Below, in pieces: positions 1 to 7,311 of a stretch of DNA of 64,000 bases (positions are counted from its first letter, which is position 1; every line of letters starts with the position of its first letter). The DNA lies in the NCBI RefSeq assembly GCF_008107725.1, contig NZ_VIRN01000035.1, forward strand, positions 1 through 64,000, in the 5' to 3' direction. Position numbers and translations under genes: made by a program. This stretch comes from Marinobacter sp. BW6 (lineage in GTDB: Bacteria > Pseudomonadota > Gammaproteobacteria > Pseudomonadales > Oleiphilaceae). The notes beneath the pieces are model-generated. The model was not told the origin of the DNA. It ran no database searches and saw only the letters and a list, made by a program, of their open reading frames with translations.

Positions 1-127
1 TGGTTGATCAGTCCGTGCAGACCTATAACACAAGACGGCCACATCTGGCCCTCAAATACAAAACGCCCGATGCGGTGCACCGGGCGTTTCGATAGAAGTA
101 GGTGTAAACCTATTTCAGGACTAGACA
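1..127 (+). mobile_element. Right end of an IS3-family insertion sequence (left part outside window)
   Basis: The first 95 bases encode the C-terminus of an IS3-type transposase. About 30 bases of non-coding sequence follow, ending in gactagaca at 119-127. IS3-family elements usually end in CA, so I place the element's right terminus near 127; this is inferred, because the left inverted repeat and any target duplication lie outside the window. The element stops about 17 bases from the stop codon of the convergent nrdJb gene, so it has taken the place of whatever terminator or flank nrdJb had. Confidence 0.6.
3..95 (+). CDS. IS3-family transposase (OrfB), C-terminal fragment cut by the window edge
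   Basis: Translation from base 3 gives 30 residues up to a TAG at 93-95. They contain YNTRRPHLALKYKTPDAVHR, which is the characteristic end of the IS3-family DDE integrase-type transposase (rve domain): the conserved N-x-x-R-P-H block followed by a K/L-x-P motif. The catalytic DDE residues lie upstream, outside the window, so activity cannot be judged. The frame is open to the window edge with no sign of decay in the visible part. The group within IS3 is not determined. Confidence 0.75.
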   Translation, partial: VDQSVQTYNTRRPHLALKYKTPDAVHRAFR

Positions 128-143
128 TCAACGTTAAATCACC

Positions 144-842
144 TCAACCACACTTGCTGTCGCCGCAAGAGAGGCAAGTCGCACACCCATCCATCACAAT
201 CACCGCCTTGGTGCTGCACTTGCCGCACATGGTGGCGTTGGGCGGGAAGTCGCTGGCCTTGTCGTCGTTCGTGGCCGTGGTGTGGCTGGCTTCGAACTCG
301 GCGCGCTTTTCGGCGAGGATGCGCTTGGTGGTTTCGCTCATTTCCTCGCTTTCCAGCAGGCCGATGGCCTTCAGGTGCTTCTCGATCACGGCGCCGATTT
401 CAGCGACCAGGGAAGGCATGAACACGCCACCTTTCTTGAAGTAGCCGCCGTTGGGGTCATACACGCTGCGCAGCTCTTCCACCAGGAAGGTTACGTCGCC
501 ACCCTTGCGGAATACCGCAGAGATAACGCGGGTGAGGGCGATGACCCACTGGAAGTGTTCCATCGACTTGGAGTTGATGAACACTTCATACGGCTGCCGG
601 CTCTCGTGGTCGGTGCCTTCGTTGAGCAGGATGTCGTTGATGGTGATGTACATCGCATGCTCGGCCACCGGCGGCTTGATCTTGTAGGTGGTGCCCAGCA
701 GAAAGTCCGGCCGTTCGATGTATTCGTTCATCTGAACGGGTTTGGTTTCCGCATGCACCGGTGCCTGGTGTTCGGCGGCTGCTTCTGGGTCGGCTTTTTT
801 AACGCGGTAGCCGACGATTTTGTTGCTGATTTTAACTGTCAT
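144..842 (-). CDS. nrdJb: Class II ribonucleotide reductase, small subunit NrdJb
   Basis: This 232-residue protein is the C-terminal part of an adenosylcobalamin-dependent ribonucleotide reductase that is split into two genes, as in Pseudomonas. The centre (about residues 60-165) resembles the TSCPD-type region that follows the catalytic barrel in unsplit NrdJ. The tail carries a cysteine cluster with CGKC, CATC, CGDSKCG spacing, expected to relay electrons or bind zinc as in other class II enzymes. It starts with ATG at 842 behind AGGA, 27 bases after nrdJa, so the two are surely cotranscribed. The summed length with NrdJa (944 residues) fits a full class II enzyme. An IS3-type end lies 17 bases past its stop. 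Confidence 0.9.
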   Translation of the reverse strand: MTVKISNKIVGYRVKKADPEAAAEHQAPVHAETKPVQMNEYIERPDFLLGTTYKIKPPVAEHAMYITINDILLNEGTDHESRQPYEVFINSKSMEHFQWVIALTRVISAVFRKGGDVTFLVEELRSVYDPNGGYFKKGGVFMPSLVAEIGAVIEKHLKAIGLLESEEMSETTKRILAEKRAEFEASHTTATNDDKASDFPPNATMCGKCSTKAVIVMDGCATCLSCGDSKCG

Positions 843-869
843 GTTCGTTGTCCTGTGTCGGTTCCCGGA

Positions 870-3008
870 TCAGTATTTGCCGTAGGTGCCTTCTTTAAGC
901 GCGTCAAACAGGTTAGCGGCGTTGTGGATTTCGCCGTCGTACTCTACCTGCTCGTTGCCCTTGAGGGTGACCTTGCTGCCATCGTCCAGGGTGAACTCGT
1001 ACATTGTGTTCTCGAGGTCTTTTTCCTTAACCAGTACGCCCTGGAAGGCTTCCGGGTTGAAGCGGAAGGTGGTGCAACCCTTCAGGCCCATATCGTAGGC
1101 GTACAGGTAAATGTCCTTGAAGTCCTGATAGGCGAAGTCTGTTGGAACGTTCGCGGTTTTGGAAATCGAGGAATCTACCCACTTCTGGGCGGCGGCCTGG
1201 ATGTCCACGTGCTGCGACGGCGTTACGTCATCTGAGGTGGTGAAGTAGGCTGGCAGTTTCTTGTCTTCCTCTTCAGAGAATGGCATGGCGCCCGGGTTCA
1301 CCATGTGACGGTATGCGAGCAGCTCGAAGGAGAATACGTCGACCTTCTCTTTTGTCTTCCGGCCTTCGCGGATGATGTTACGCGCGTAGTGGTGCGAGAA
1401 GCTCGGCTCAATGCCATTACTGGCGTTGTTGGCCAGTGACAGGCTGATGGTGCCGGTCGGCGCGATGGACGTGTGGTGGGTGAAGCGACCACCTTTCTCG
1501 GCCAGTTCTTCCACCAGTTTCGGCTCTACCTTGGCAATTTCCTGCATGTACTTGCTGTACTTGGCGTGCAGGATGCGGCCTTTCAACTTGTCGCCCAGTT
1601 TGTAGCCGTCTTCAGACAGCTGCGGGCACTTGGTGAGCATTTTCGGGGTAATCTCGAACTCATCGTCCATGATCGGCGCAACACCTTTTTCCTCGGCCAG
1701 GGCGAGGGACTGGCGCCAGCCTTCAACTGCCATCTCACGAACGACTTCTTCGGTGAACTGTACGGATTCTGCGGAACCGTAAGGCATGCGCAGCATGGCG
1801 AGGGTGGAACCCAGGCCCAGGATGCCCATACCGTGGCGGCGCTTGTAGGTGATTTCGTGGCGCTGTTCGGCCAGCGGCAGGCCGTTGATCTCAACCACGT
1901 TGTCCAGCATGCGGGTGAAGATACCCACCACCTTGCGGTACTTCTCGTAGTTGAAGCTGGCCTTGTCGGTGAACGGGTAGTCCACGAACATGGTCAGGTT
2001 CACAGAGCCCAGCAGGCAGCTGCCGTAAGGGGGCAGGGGCTGCTCACCGCAGGGGTTGGTTGCACGGATGTCTTCGCAGAACCAGTTGTTGTTCATCTGG
2101 TTGACCTTGTCGATCAGGATAAATCCTGGCTCGGCATAGTCGTAGGTGCTGGTCATGATGGTGTCCCAGATGAACTGGGCTTTCAGGGTGCGGTAGATGC
2201 GGCAGGCGACTTTGCCCTCACCGTTTACCACGTAGCCTTTCTGTTCCGGGAAATCACGGTAGACAAACTGGCTTTCGTCGCTCAGGTCCAGCTCCTCGTC
2301 TTCCACTTCCTTCTGGGTAACAGGGAAGGAGAGGTGCCAGTCGTCGTCGTTACGCACGGCTTCGATAAAGTCTTCGGTGATCAGCAATGAGAGGTTGAAC
2401 TGGCGCAGGCGGCCGTCTTCGCGCTTGGCCTGGATGAAGTCGATCACATCCGGATGATGAACATCAAAGGTCGCCATCTGGGCGCCACGGCGGCCACCGG
2501 CAGAGGACACGGTGAAGCACATGCGATCGAAGATATCCATGAACGACAGCGGGCCGGAGGTGGTTGCGCCGGCGCCGGCGACGTAAGCGCCTTTCGGACG
2601 CAGGGTGGAGAATTCATAACCGATACCACAACCTGCCTTGAGGGTAAGGCCGGCTTCGTGGTTCTTTTCCAGGATGTCGTTCATGGAATCCTGAACGGTG
2701 CCGGAAACGGTGCAGTTAATGGTAGAGGTTGCCGGCTTGTGCGCTTCGGCACCGGCATTGGAAGTAATCCGGCCGGCGGGAATAGCGCCGTTCTGCAGGG
2801 CCCAGATGAAGTTCTTCATGTGCTGGGTGCGTACGGATTTGTTTTCCACCTCGGCCAGGGCTTTGGCAACACGTTCGTAGGTTGCGTTGATGTCCTTGTC
2901 TACGGGATCGCCGGTCTTGGTTTTCAGCTGGTATTTGCTGTGCCAGATGTCGATCGAGGCTTCCTGCATCGGAATTGTCGTTACCACTGCCTGTGCCTTA
3001 GCGTTCAT
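870..3008 (-). CDS. nrdJa: Class II (adenosylcobalamin-dependent) ribonucleotide reductase, large subunit NrdJa
   Basis: This is the catalytic barrel of the oxygen-indifferent B12-dependent ribonucleotide reductase, which makes deoxyribonucleotides from ribonucleoside di- or triphosphates. The 712 residues carry the active-site NPCGE motif (thiyl-radical Cys at about residue 320) and an early STINCTVSG segment with one of the redox Cys at about residue 99. A GTG at 3014 would also be in frame, but the ATG at 3008 sits about six bases behind GAGG and is preferred. The gene is followed by nrdJb. The promoter region carries two NrdR-type boxes, so repression when dNTPs are plentiful is expected. 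No cobalamin riboswitch was seen upstream. Confidence 0.93.
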   Translation of the reverse strand: MNAKAQAVVTTIPMQEASIDIWHSKYQLKTKTGDPVDKDINATYERVAKALAEVENKSVRTQHMKNFIWALQNGAIPAGRITSNAGAEAHKPATSTINCTVSGTVQDSMNDILEKNHEAGLTLKAGCGIGYEFSTLRPKGAYVAGAGATTSGPLSFMDIFDRMCFTVSSAGGRRGAQMATFDVHHPDVIDFIQAKREDGRLRQFNLSLLITEDFIEAVRNDDDWHLSFPVTQKEVEDEELDLSDESQFVYRDFPEQKGYVVNGEGKVACRIYRTLKAQFIWDTIMTSTYDYAEPGFILIDKVNQMNNNWFCEDIRATNPCGEQPLPPYGSCLLGSVNLTMFVDYPFTDKASFNYEKYRKVVGIFTRMLDNVVEINGLPLAEQRHEITYKRRHGMGILGLGSTLAMLRMPYGSAESVQFTEEVVREMAVEGWRQSLALAEEKGVAPIMDDEFEITPKMLTKCPQLSEDGYKLGDKLKGRILHAKYSKYMQEIAKVEPKLVEELAEKGGRFTHHTSIAPTGTISLSLANNASNGIEPSFSHHYARNIIREGRKTKEKVDVFSFELLAYRHMVNPGAMPFSEEEDKKLPAYFTTSDDVTPSQHVDIQAAAQKWVDSSISKTANVPTDFAYQDFKDIYLYAYDMGLKGCTTFRFNPEAFQGVLVKEKDLENTMYEFTLDDGSKVTLKGNEQVEYDGEIHNAANLFDALKEGTYGKY

Positions 3009-3120
3009 TTCCACCCTCTGTCTTCCGGTATGTCTTCTTTTGATGGCACCAGTCCTTGTACCGGCGGCGCCATACCCCTTGAGAATCGTCTGTTTGGCCT
3101 TGGGCCTGTTTTCTTTTTAA

Positions 3121-3136
3121 CCACTATATATGGGTT
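3121..3136 (-). promoter_or_regulatory. NrdR box 1 upstream of nrdJa
   Basis: The sequence CCACTATATATGGGTT resembles the NrdR consensus (acaCwAtATaTwGtgt), including the core CTATATAT. It lies just downstream of the proposed nrdJa -10 element. Its centre is 32 bases, about three helical turns, from box 2, the spacing typical of paired NrdR boxes. Confidence 0.75.
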
Positions 3137-3148
3137 GAATCTGAAACG

Positions 3149-3176
3149 AGTATAACAGGATATAGTGTTCTGTGAA
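3149..3176 (-). promoter_or_regulatory. Sigma70-type promoter of nrdJa
   Basis: On the minus strand a TTCACA (3171-3176) is followed after 16 bases by TATACT (3149-3154), about 140 bases upstream of the nrdJa start. The good -10 and the interleaved NrdR boxes support it. The rest of the 448-base gene-free stretch 3009-3456 holds only a perfect hairpin (3283-3304) and a short palindrome (3336-3352). Confidence 0.6.
3153..3168 (-). promoter_or_regulatory. NrdR box 2 upstream of nrdJa
   Basis: Read on the minus strand this is ACACTATATCCTGTTA, with a perfect left half (ACACTATAT) of the NrdR consensus and a weaker right half. It falls between the proposed -35 and -10 of nrdJa, so bound NrdR would block RNA polymerase. 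Confidence 0.72.
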
Positions 3177-3456
3177 CAAGAACGCAACTATTGATAGACG
3201 CTTCGGGGCAAAGAAAATCAATCAAAATTGGCTTGAATCCGGGAAATTTTTTCTAAAACAGCGGTTTGGGGCTAAAGGTTCAAAACCACTACATGTTGTG
3301 GTTTAAAAATTGATCAGGCCTAGGCAGTTCAGGTAGTCACATGATTTGTGACCCCTGCACGTACCCGGTTTGAACGTGTCGCTAAAGTATGGACGTGGTG
3401 TCGAAAACTGCAGTGGCCCACAGGATGTGAAAAAGACCAAAAACAAGGAAATAACA

Positions 3457-4266
3457 ATGAAAGGCCTGAAACCTACCTTGCTAGCGCTCTGCGTTGCGGG
3501 TGTTCCACCTGCAGCCGTAGCCGAGATCCAGATGCTGGATGATTCGGCAATGGGCATGATTACCGGCCAGGCCGGTGTGACCATTGAGCTGGAAACCAAA
3601 CTGAACATTGATCGCTTCATCTATACCGATGAGGGTTCGCTTGAGATCAACGATATCTCCGTGGGCGGTGCGAATCGGACTGATATGTTCTCAGAGATGA
3701 ACCTTAACCTTAATGGGCAAGCGACTGACCGGCTGGATAACATTCGGATCAACATTGATATCGCCCAGGATGGTGATGCCATCATCAACCTCCTGCCAAT
3801 CAGCTTCAACGCAGTGGACCTCCGGGTGCGGACTGGAGCCTGGAACCTGACGGGCACTGGAGGCAGCACGACCATCCTTGATAACTTCAATATGGACATG
3901 CTTATTGGCTCCGGCACCATCCGGATTGATACCGCAACCGACAAGCTCAACTTGCTGACGGATATTGCGATAGATGATCTGGATTTTGATGTGCCATTCC
4001 TGGCTCTCGGAATTCGTGACCTTCAGCTAACTGGCGCCGATTATGATCTGTCTGCGCCACAACCGTTGAGGGTATTTGCGAATGTGGATATGGATATCTA
4101 CAAAGCAGCCAATGCGGCTGGCACTGAAGTACTTGCTGTGGATCTGGACACATTTGAAGCTGATATGAGAATCGGCGGTGTACTGATAGGCGGCACGTCT
4201 ATTGGCTCAGTAGCACTGGATAACCTGGCGATTACCAATACCGCCATGCGTATCTACGGGCATTGA
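3457..4266 (+). CDS. Secreted protein of unknown function, DUF6160-like
   Basis: A 269-residue protein begins with an ATG at 3457 behind AAGGAA. It has a clear signal peptide (about 22 residues, ending AVA|EIQ). The mature start carries LDDSAMGMITGQAGVTIELE, which I recognise from a family of secreted proteins of unknown role in marine gammaproteobacteria (DUF6160 from memory, not searched). The rest alternates hydrophobic and polar residues with many Asp, Asn, Gly and Thr, which suggests a beta-rich outer-membrane or extracellular repeat fold. There is no catalytic motif. An upstream in-frame start at 3370 is rejected because it precedes the signal peptide. It is monocistronic, with a terminator right after it. 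Confidence 0.75.
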   Translation: MKGLKPTLLALCVAGVPPAAVAEIQMLDDSAMGMITGQAGVTIELETKLNIDRFIYTDEGSLEINDISVGGANRTDMFSEMNLNLNGQATDRLDNIRINIDIAQDGDAIINLLPISFNAVDLRVRTGAWNLTGTGGSTTILDNFNMDMLIGSGTIRIDTATDKLNLLTDIAIDDLDFDVPFLALGIRDLQLTGADYDLSAPQPLRVFANVDMDIYKAANAAGTEVLAVDLDTFEADMRIGGVLIGGTSIGSVALDNLAITNTAMRIYGH

Positions 4267-4279
4267 GGGCCTCACGCAA

Positions 4280-4319
4280 ACAAAGAACGGAGCCGATTAT
4301 GGCCCCGTTCTTTGTTTTG
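4280..4319. terminator. Bidirectional rho-independent terminator
   Basis: An arm at 4280-4294 (acaaagaacggagcc) pairs with 4301-4315 around a six-base loop with one mismatch, and the A- and T-rich ends serve both strands. It separates the secreted protein gene from the convergent ABC importer operon. Confidence 0.8.
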
Positions 4320-4324
4320 GTGCG

Positions 4325-5119
4325 CTAGCCCAGCAACAGGCTGTCGTCGTCCACTTCCAACCCGCGCTGTTTTTCAAACAAGCCGAGCAGATCCTTCACT
4401 TCCAGGCCTTCGCGGTCCTTGCCTTCGATATCAAATACCACCTGGCCCTGGTGCAGCATTACAGTCCGGCTGCCGACTTCCAGCGCCTGCTTCATGCTGT
4501 GGGTCACCATCAGTGCGGTGAGCTTCTGCTCCTCTATGATCTTGGTGGTGAGTTCCAGCACAAACGCAGCGGTTTTCGGGTCCAGTGCGGCGGTGTGTTC
4601 GTCCAGCAGCAGGATGCTTGAGGGCGTAAGACTTGCCATCAAAAGACTCACGGCCTGGCGTTGGCCGCCGGACAGCAGGCCCATCTTGTCGCCAAGACGC
4701 TTTTCCAGGCCCAGGTTCAGGGACGAAAGGCTGTCCGTGAACTGCTCCATGTACTGCCTTTTAACGGCGCTTGTCAGGCCCCGGCGCTGGCCACGCTTGA
4801 TGGCCAGGGCGAGGTTTTCCTCAATGCTCAGGCCCTCGCAGGTGCCGGCAAGCGGATCCTGGAATACCCGGGCAACCCGGCCCGCCCGTTTATGGGTGGG
4901 CAGTTTGGTGACGTCCAGGTTGTCCACGATGATCTGGCCGCTGTCCACCAGAACCTCGCCGGCCAGGGCGTTCAGAAAGGTGGATTTGCCCGCGCCGTTG
5001 CTGCCAATCACGGTAACGAACTCGCCCTGGTTGACGGTCAGGCTCATGCCCCGGAGTGCGGGGTTTTCCAGCGGTGTACCTTTGCCAAAGGTGAGCCGGA
5101 GATCGGTTGCACTGATCAT
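4325..5119 (-). CDS. ABC importer ATP-binding protein (TrpZ-like)
   Basis: A 264-residue ATPase energises the importer encoded just upstream. It shows Walker A GSNGAGKST (about residue 38), the signature LSGGQRQAVSLL, and Walker B ILLLDEHTAALD; the H after the Walker B glutamate is characteristic of this subgroup (most ABC proteins have P). The ATG at 5119 follows a strong GAGGAGG site and lies nine bases after the permease stop. Together with the permease and the PF04392-type binding protein it matches the tryptophan/tyrosine TrpXYZ-type uptake system. The substrate cannot be told from sequence alone. Confidence 0.85.
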   Translation of the reverse strand: MISATDLRLTFGKGTPLENPALRGMSLTVNQGEFVTVIGSNGAGKSTFLNALAGEVLVDSGQIIVDNLDVTKLPTHKRAGRVARVFQDPLAGTCEGLSIEENLALAIKRGQRRGLTSAVKRQYMEQFTDSLSSLNLGLEKRLGDKMGLLSGGQRQAVSLLMASLTPSSILLLDEHTAALDPKTAAFVLELTTKIIEEQKLTALMVTHSMKQALEVGSRTVMLHQGQVVFDIEGKDREGLEVKDLLGLFEKQRGLEVDDDSLLLG

Positions 5120-5128
5120 GTCGCCTCC

Positions 5129-6031
5129 TCAGGCCTTATTGCGGGAAAGTTTGGCGGCAATGGATGAGCGCACGCCGGGCAGAACAATGGCGAGTGTGAC
5201 CAGAACCGCGGTAATCAGGTTGAGATCCTGAGCCTGCAGGCCGAGGAAATCGGCGTTCAGGGCAAAGGCAATGGCCAGCCGGTACATGATGGCGCCCACC
5301 ACGCAGGCGATCAGGGCGCGCACGACGGAAGAGGGCGTAACCACCGCTTCACCGCCAATAAGTGAGGCGAGGCCAATCACGATCACGCCCACCCCCATAG
5401 TAACGTCTGCAGCACCTTGGCTCTGCGCGAAAAGTGCGCCGGCGAGGCCAACCAGGCCGTTGGAAACGGCAACGCCGAGAACAATCATGGCGCCGGTGGC
5501 GATGCCCTGGGCCCGGGCCATTCTGGCGTTGGCGCCGGTGGCCCGCATGGCCAGGCCGGTCTCGGATTTCATGAACCGCCACAGCAGGATGAGCGCCACA
5601 AAGACGACGATAATAAATAAAAGTACCGGTACCTGGTGGAAGGCCAGATCGAGGTCATACCAGGGGGTCAACACGGTTTCTTCGGTCAGCAGGGCCACGT
5701 TCGGGCGTCCCATGATGCGCAGGTTCACCGAATAAAGCGCAATCATGGTCAGTATTGAGGCCAGCAGGTTCAGAATGTTGAGTTTTACATTCAGCAGAGC
5801 GGTTACTGCGCCGGCGGCCATGCCAGCCATTACCGCGCAACCGGTTGCCAGCCATGGGTTCCAGCCGTCTATGATCAGTACGGCCGCTACAGCAGCACCG
5901 AGGGGAAAGCTGCCGTCTACCGTGAGGTCCGGGAAATCAAGCACCCGGAAAGAGAGATAGATGCCGAAGGCAACCAGGCCGTAGATCAGGCCGGTCTCGA
6001 TGGCACCATAAAGGGCGATGTTACTCAGCAT
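5129..6031 (-). CDS. ABC importer permease (TrpY-like)
   Basis: This is a 300-residue integral membrane protein with eight or more hydrophobic segments. It resembles the branched-chain amino acid/ribose-type permeases that pair with PF04392 binding proteins: the N-terminal region has GLIYGLVAFGIYLSFRVLDF followed by DGSFPLGAAV, a conserved block of this family. It would form the inner-membrane channel for the substrate delivered by the protein encoded at 6096-7070. It starts with ATG at 6031, 64 bases after that gene. A hairpin lies in the gap and may lower permease expression relative to the binding protein. Confidence 0.87.
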   Translation of the reverse strand: MLSNIALYGAIETGLIYGLVAFGIYLSFRVLDFPDLTVDGSFPLGAAVAAVLIIDGWNPWLATGCAVMAGMAAGAVTALLNVKLNILNLLASILTMIALYSVNLRIMGRPNVALLTEETVLTPWYDLDLAFHQVPVLLFIIVVFVALILLWRFMKSETGLAMRATGANARMARAQGIATGAMIVLGVAVSNGLVGLAGALFAQSQGAADVTMGVGVIVIGLASLIGGEAVVTPSSVVRALIACVVGAIMYRLAIAFALNADFLGLQAQDLNLITAVLVTLAIVLPGVRSSIAAKLSRNKA

Positions 6032-6055
6032 GGTCGGGTATCACCAATGATAAAC

Positions 6056-6080
6056 GGGCAGCCCCTCGTGAGGGCCGCCC
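6056..6080 (-). other. Intercistronic hairpin between binding protein and permease genes
   Basis: On the minus strand GGGCGGCCCTC pairs with a GAGGGGCTGCCC arm around a short loop, with one wobble and one bulge, followed by gttta. It could be a partial terminator or a transcript-stabilising hairpin, as is common after binding-protein genes that need higher expression. Confidence 0.45.
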
Positions 6081-6095
6081 GCGGGGTTCAGGGGG

Positions 6096-7070
6096 TTACT
6101 TGGCGCTGTCGACAACCTGCTCGGCGTCCGCGATTACCTCATCAGACAAGGTGATACCCATTCGCTCTGCGGCAGCCGGGTTCACGAAAAGGTCCAGTTT
6201 TTCCATGGTCTCAACAGCCATGTCACCAGGTTGCTCGCCGTTAAGTACCCGGGCAACCATCACGCCGGTCTGGCGGCCATGGTCGTAGTAGTCGAAGCCC
6301 AGTGCAGCGACAGCGCCGCGCTCAACGGTGGCGGTGTCCGCAGCAAATACCGGAATGCTGGCACGCTCACCAACAGAGATGACCGCTTCGACGGCGCTGA
6401 TGACGGTGTTGTCAGTGGTCAGGTAGATGGCATCGGCTTTACCAACCAGGGAGCGGGCGGCACCAAGAACCTCGGAGGTTTTGGTGGCGGCACCTTTTAC
6501 CAGTTCAAGACCGCGAGCGGCGAGGCGCTCTTCCAGCAGTTCCACCAGGGAGACGGCGTTGGCTTCGCCCGGGTTGTAGACGGTGCCAATGCGCTTGGCA
6601 TCGGGCATCACGCGCTGAAGCATATCCAGGTGTTTGTCGATGGGCAGCATGTCGCTTACGCCCGTGATGTTGGCGCCGGGTGCTTCGAGATTGCTGACCA
6701 GCTTGGCGCCAAGTGGGTCGGTTACAGCCGAAAAGATCACCGGTGTATTGCGGGCTGCGGCAGCGACGGTTTGGGCAGACGGGGTGGCAATCGCCACGAT
6801 CACGTCGGGGCTCTCGCCAACAAATTTGCGGGCGATCTGTGAAGCGATGGCGGAATTGCCCTGGGCACTTTCGTGCATCACTGTCAGGTTGTCGCCTTCT
6901 TTGAAGCCGCGCTCGGCGAGTTCGTCTTTAATGCCCTGGTAGACGGCGTCCAGTGCCGGGTGCTCCACAATCTGTGTGATGGCTACAACGCGGGGTTCCT
7001 GTGCTTGAACGAGGGATGCCAGCGCCAGCAGTGTGGCACCGAGCAGGGTGCGCAGGGGTGTCTTGGCCAT
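6096..7070 (-). CDS. ABC importer periplasmic substrate-binding protein (TrpX-like, PF04392 type)
   Basis: A 324-residue periplasmic protein first in a three-gene operon. The start at 7070 (MAKTPLRTLLGATLLALASL, then VQAQ|EP) gives a normal signal peptide behind GGAGAT; an in-frame upstream start at 7196 would add 42 residues and hide the signal, so it is rejected. The mature part has the two-lobed pattern of the ABC_sub_bind family, with VVAITQIVEHPALDAVYQGI at its start and PVIFSAVTDPLGAKLV in the middle. Relatives bind tryptophan, tyrosine or other small ligands. Substrate here is unknown. Confidence 0.87.
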   Translation of the reverse strand: MAKTPLRTLLGATLLALASLVQAQEPRVVAITQIVEHPALDAVYQGIKDELAERGFKEGDNLTVMHESAQGNSAIASQIARKFVGESPDVIVAIATPSAQTVAAAARNTPVIFSAVTDPLGAKLVSNLEAPGANITGVSDMLPIDKHLDMLQRVMPDAKRIGTVYNPGEANAVSLVELLEERLAARGLELVKGAATKTSEVLGAARSLVGKADAIYLTTDNTVISAVEAVISVGERASIPVFAADTATVERGAVAALGFDYYDHGRQTGVMVARVLNGEQPGDMAVETMEKLDLFVNPAAAERMGITLSDEVIADAEQVVDSAK

Positions 7071-7311
7071 ATGCCCATCTCCGGGTAGGTTAACTGGTAT
7101 GTTGCAAATCTGAAGGGGCGCAAGTTTACCACAGGCAAGGGGTTTGAGGGGTAGGGGATGTTGCCGGAAGTGGCGCTGTGGTTGCGATAGATGCAATTGG
7201 AAATTATTTTGCTTGTGTCACGTTTTGACGGCTCATACTATGTTGAAATACCCTACGAAAGTCTAATAATAAGTCATCCATAACTCGAAGAACGAACTGC
7301 AAGGAAGGTCC

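Noticed and set aside
282..1235. Long plus-strand open frame opposite nrdJb and nrdJa
   Set aside because: Antisense shadow of strongly coding genes in high-GC DNA; no ribosome site and no recognisable protein features.
1473..2390. Plus-strand open frame of 305 codons opposite nrdJa
   Set aside because: Shadow of nrdJa; low-complexity composition typical of the complementary frame.
2800..3456. Cobalamin riboswitch upstream of B12-dependent nrdJa
   Set aside because: No B12-box-like sequence or extended stem structure was found; the region is explained by promoter and NrdR boxes.
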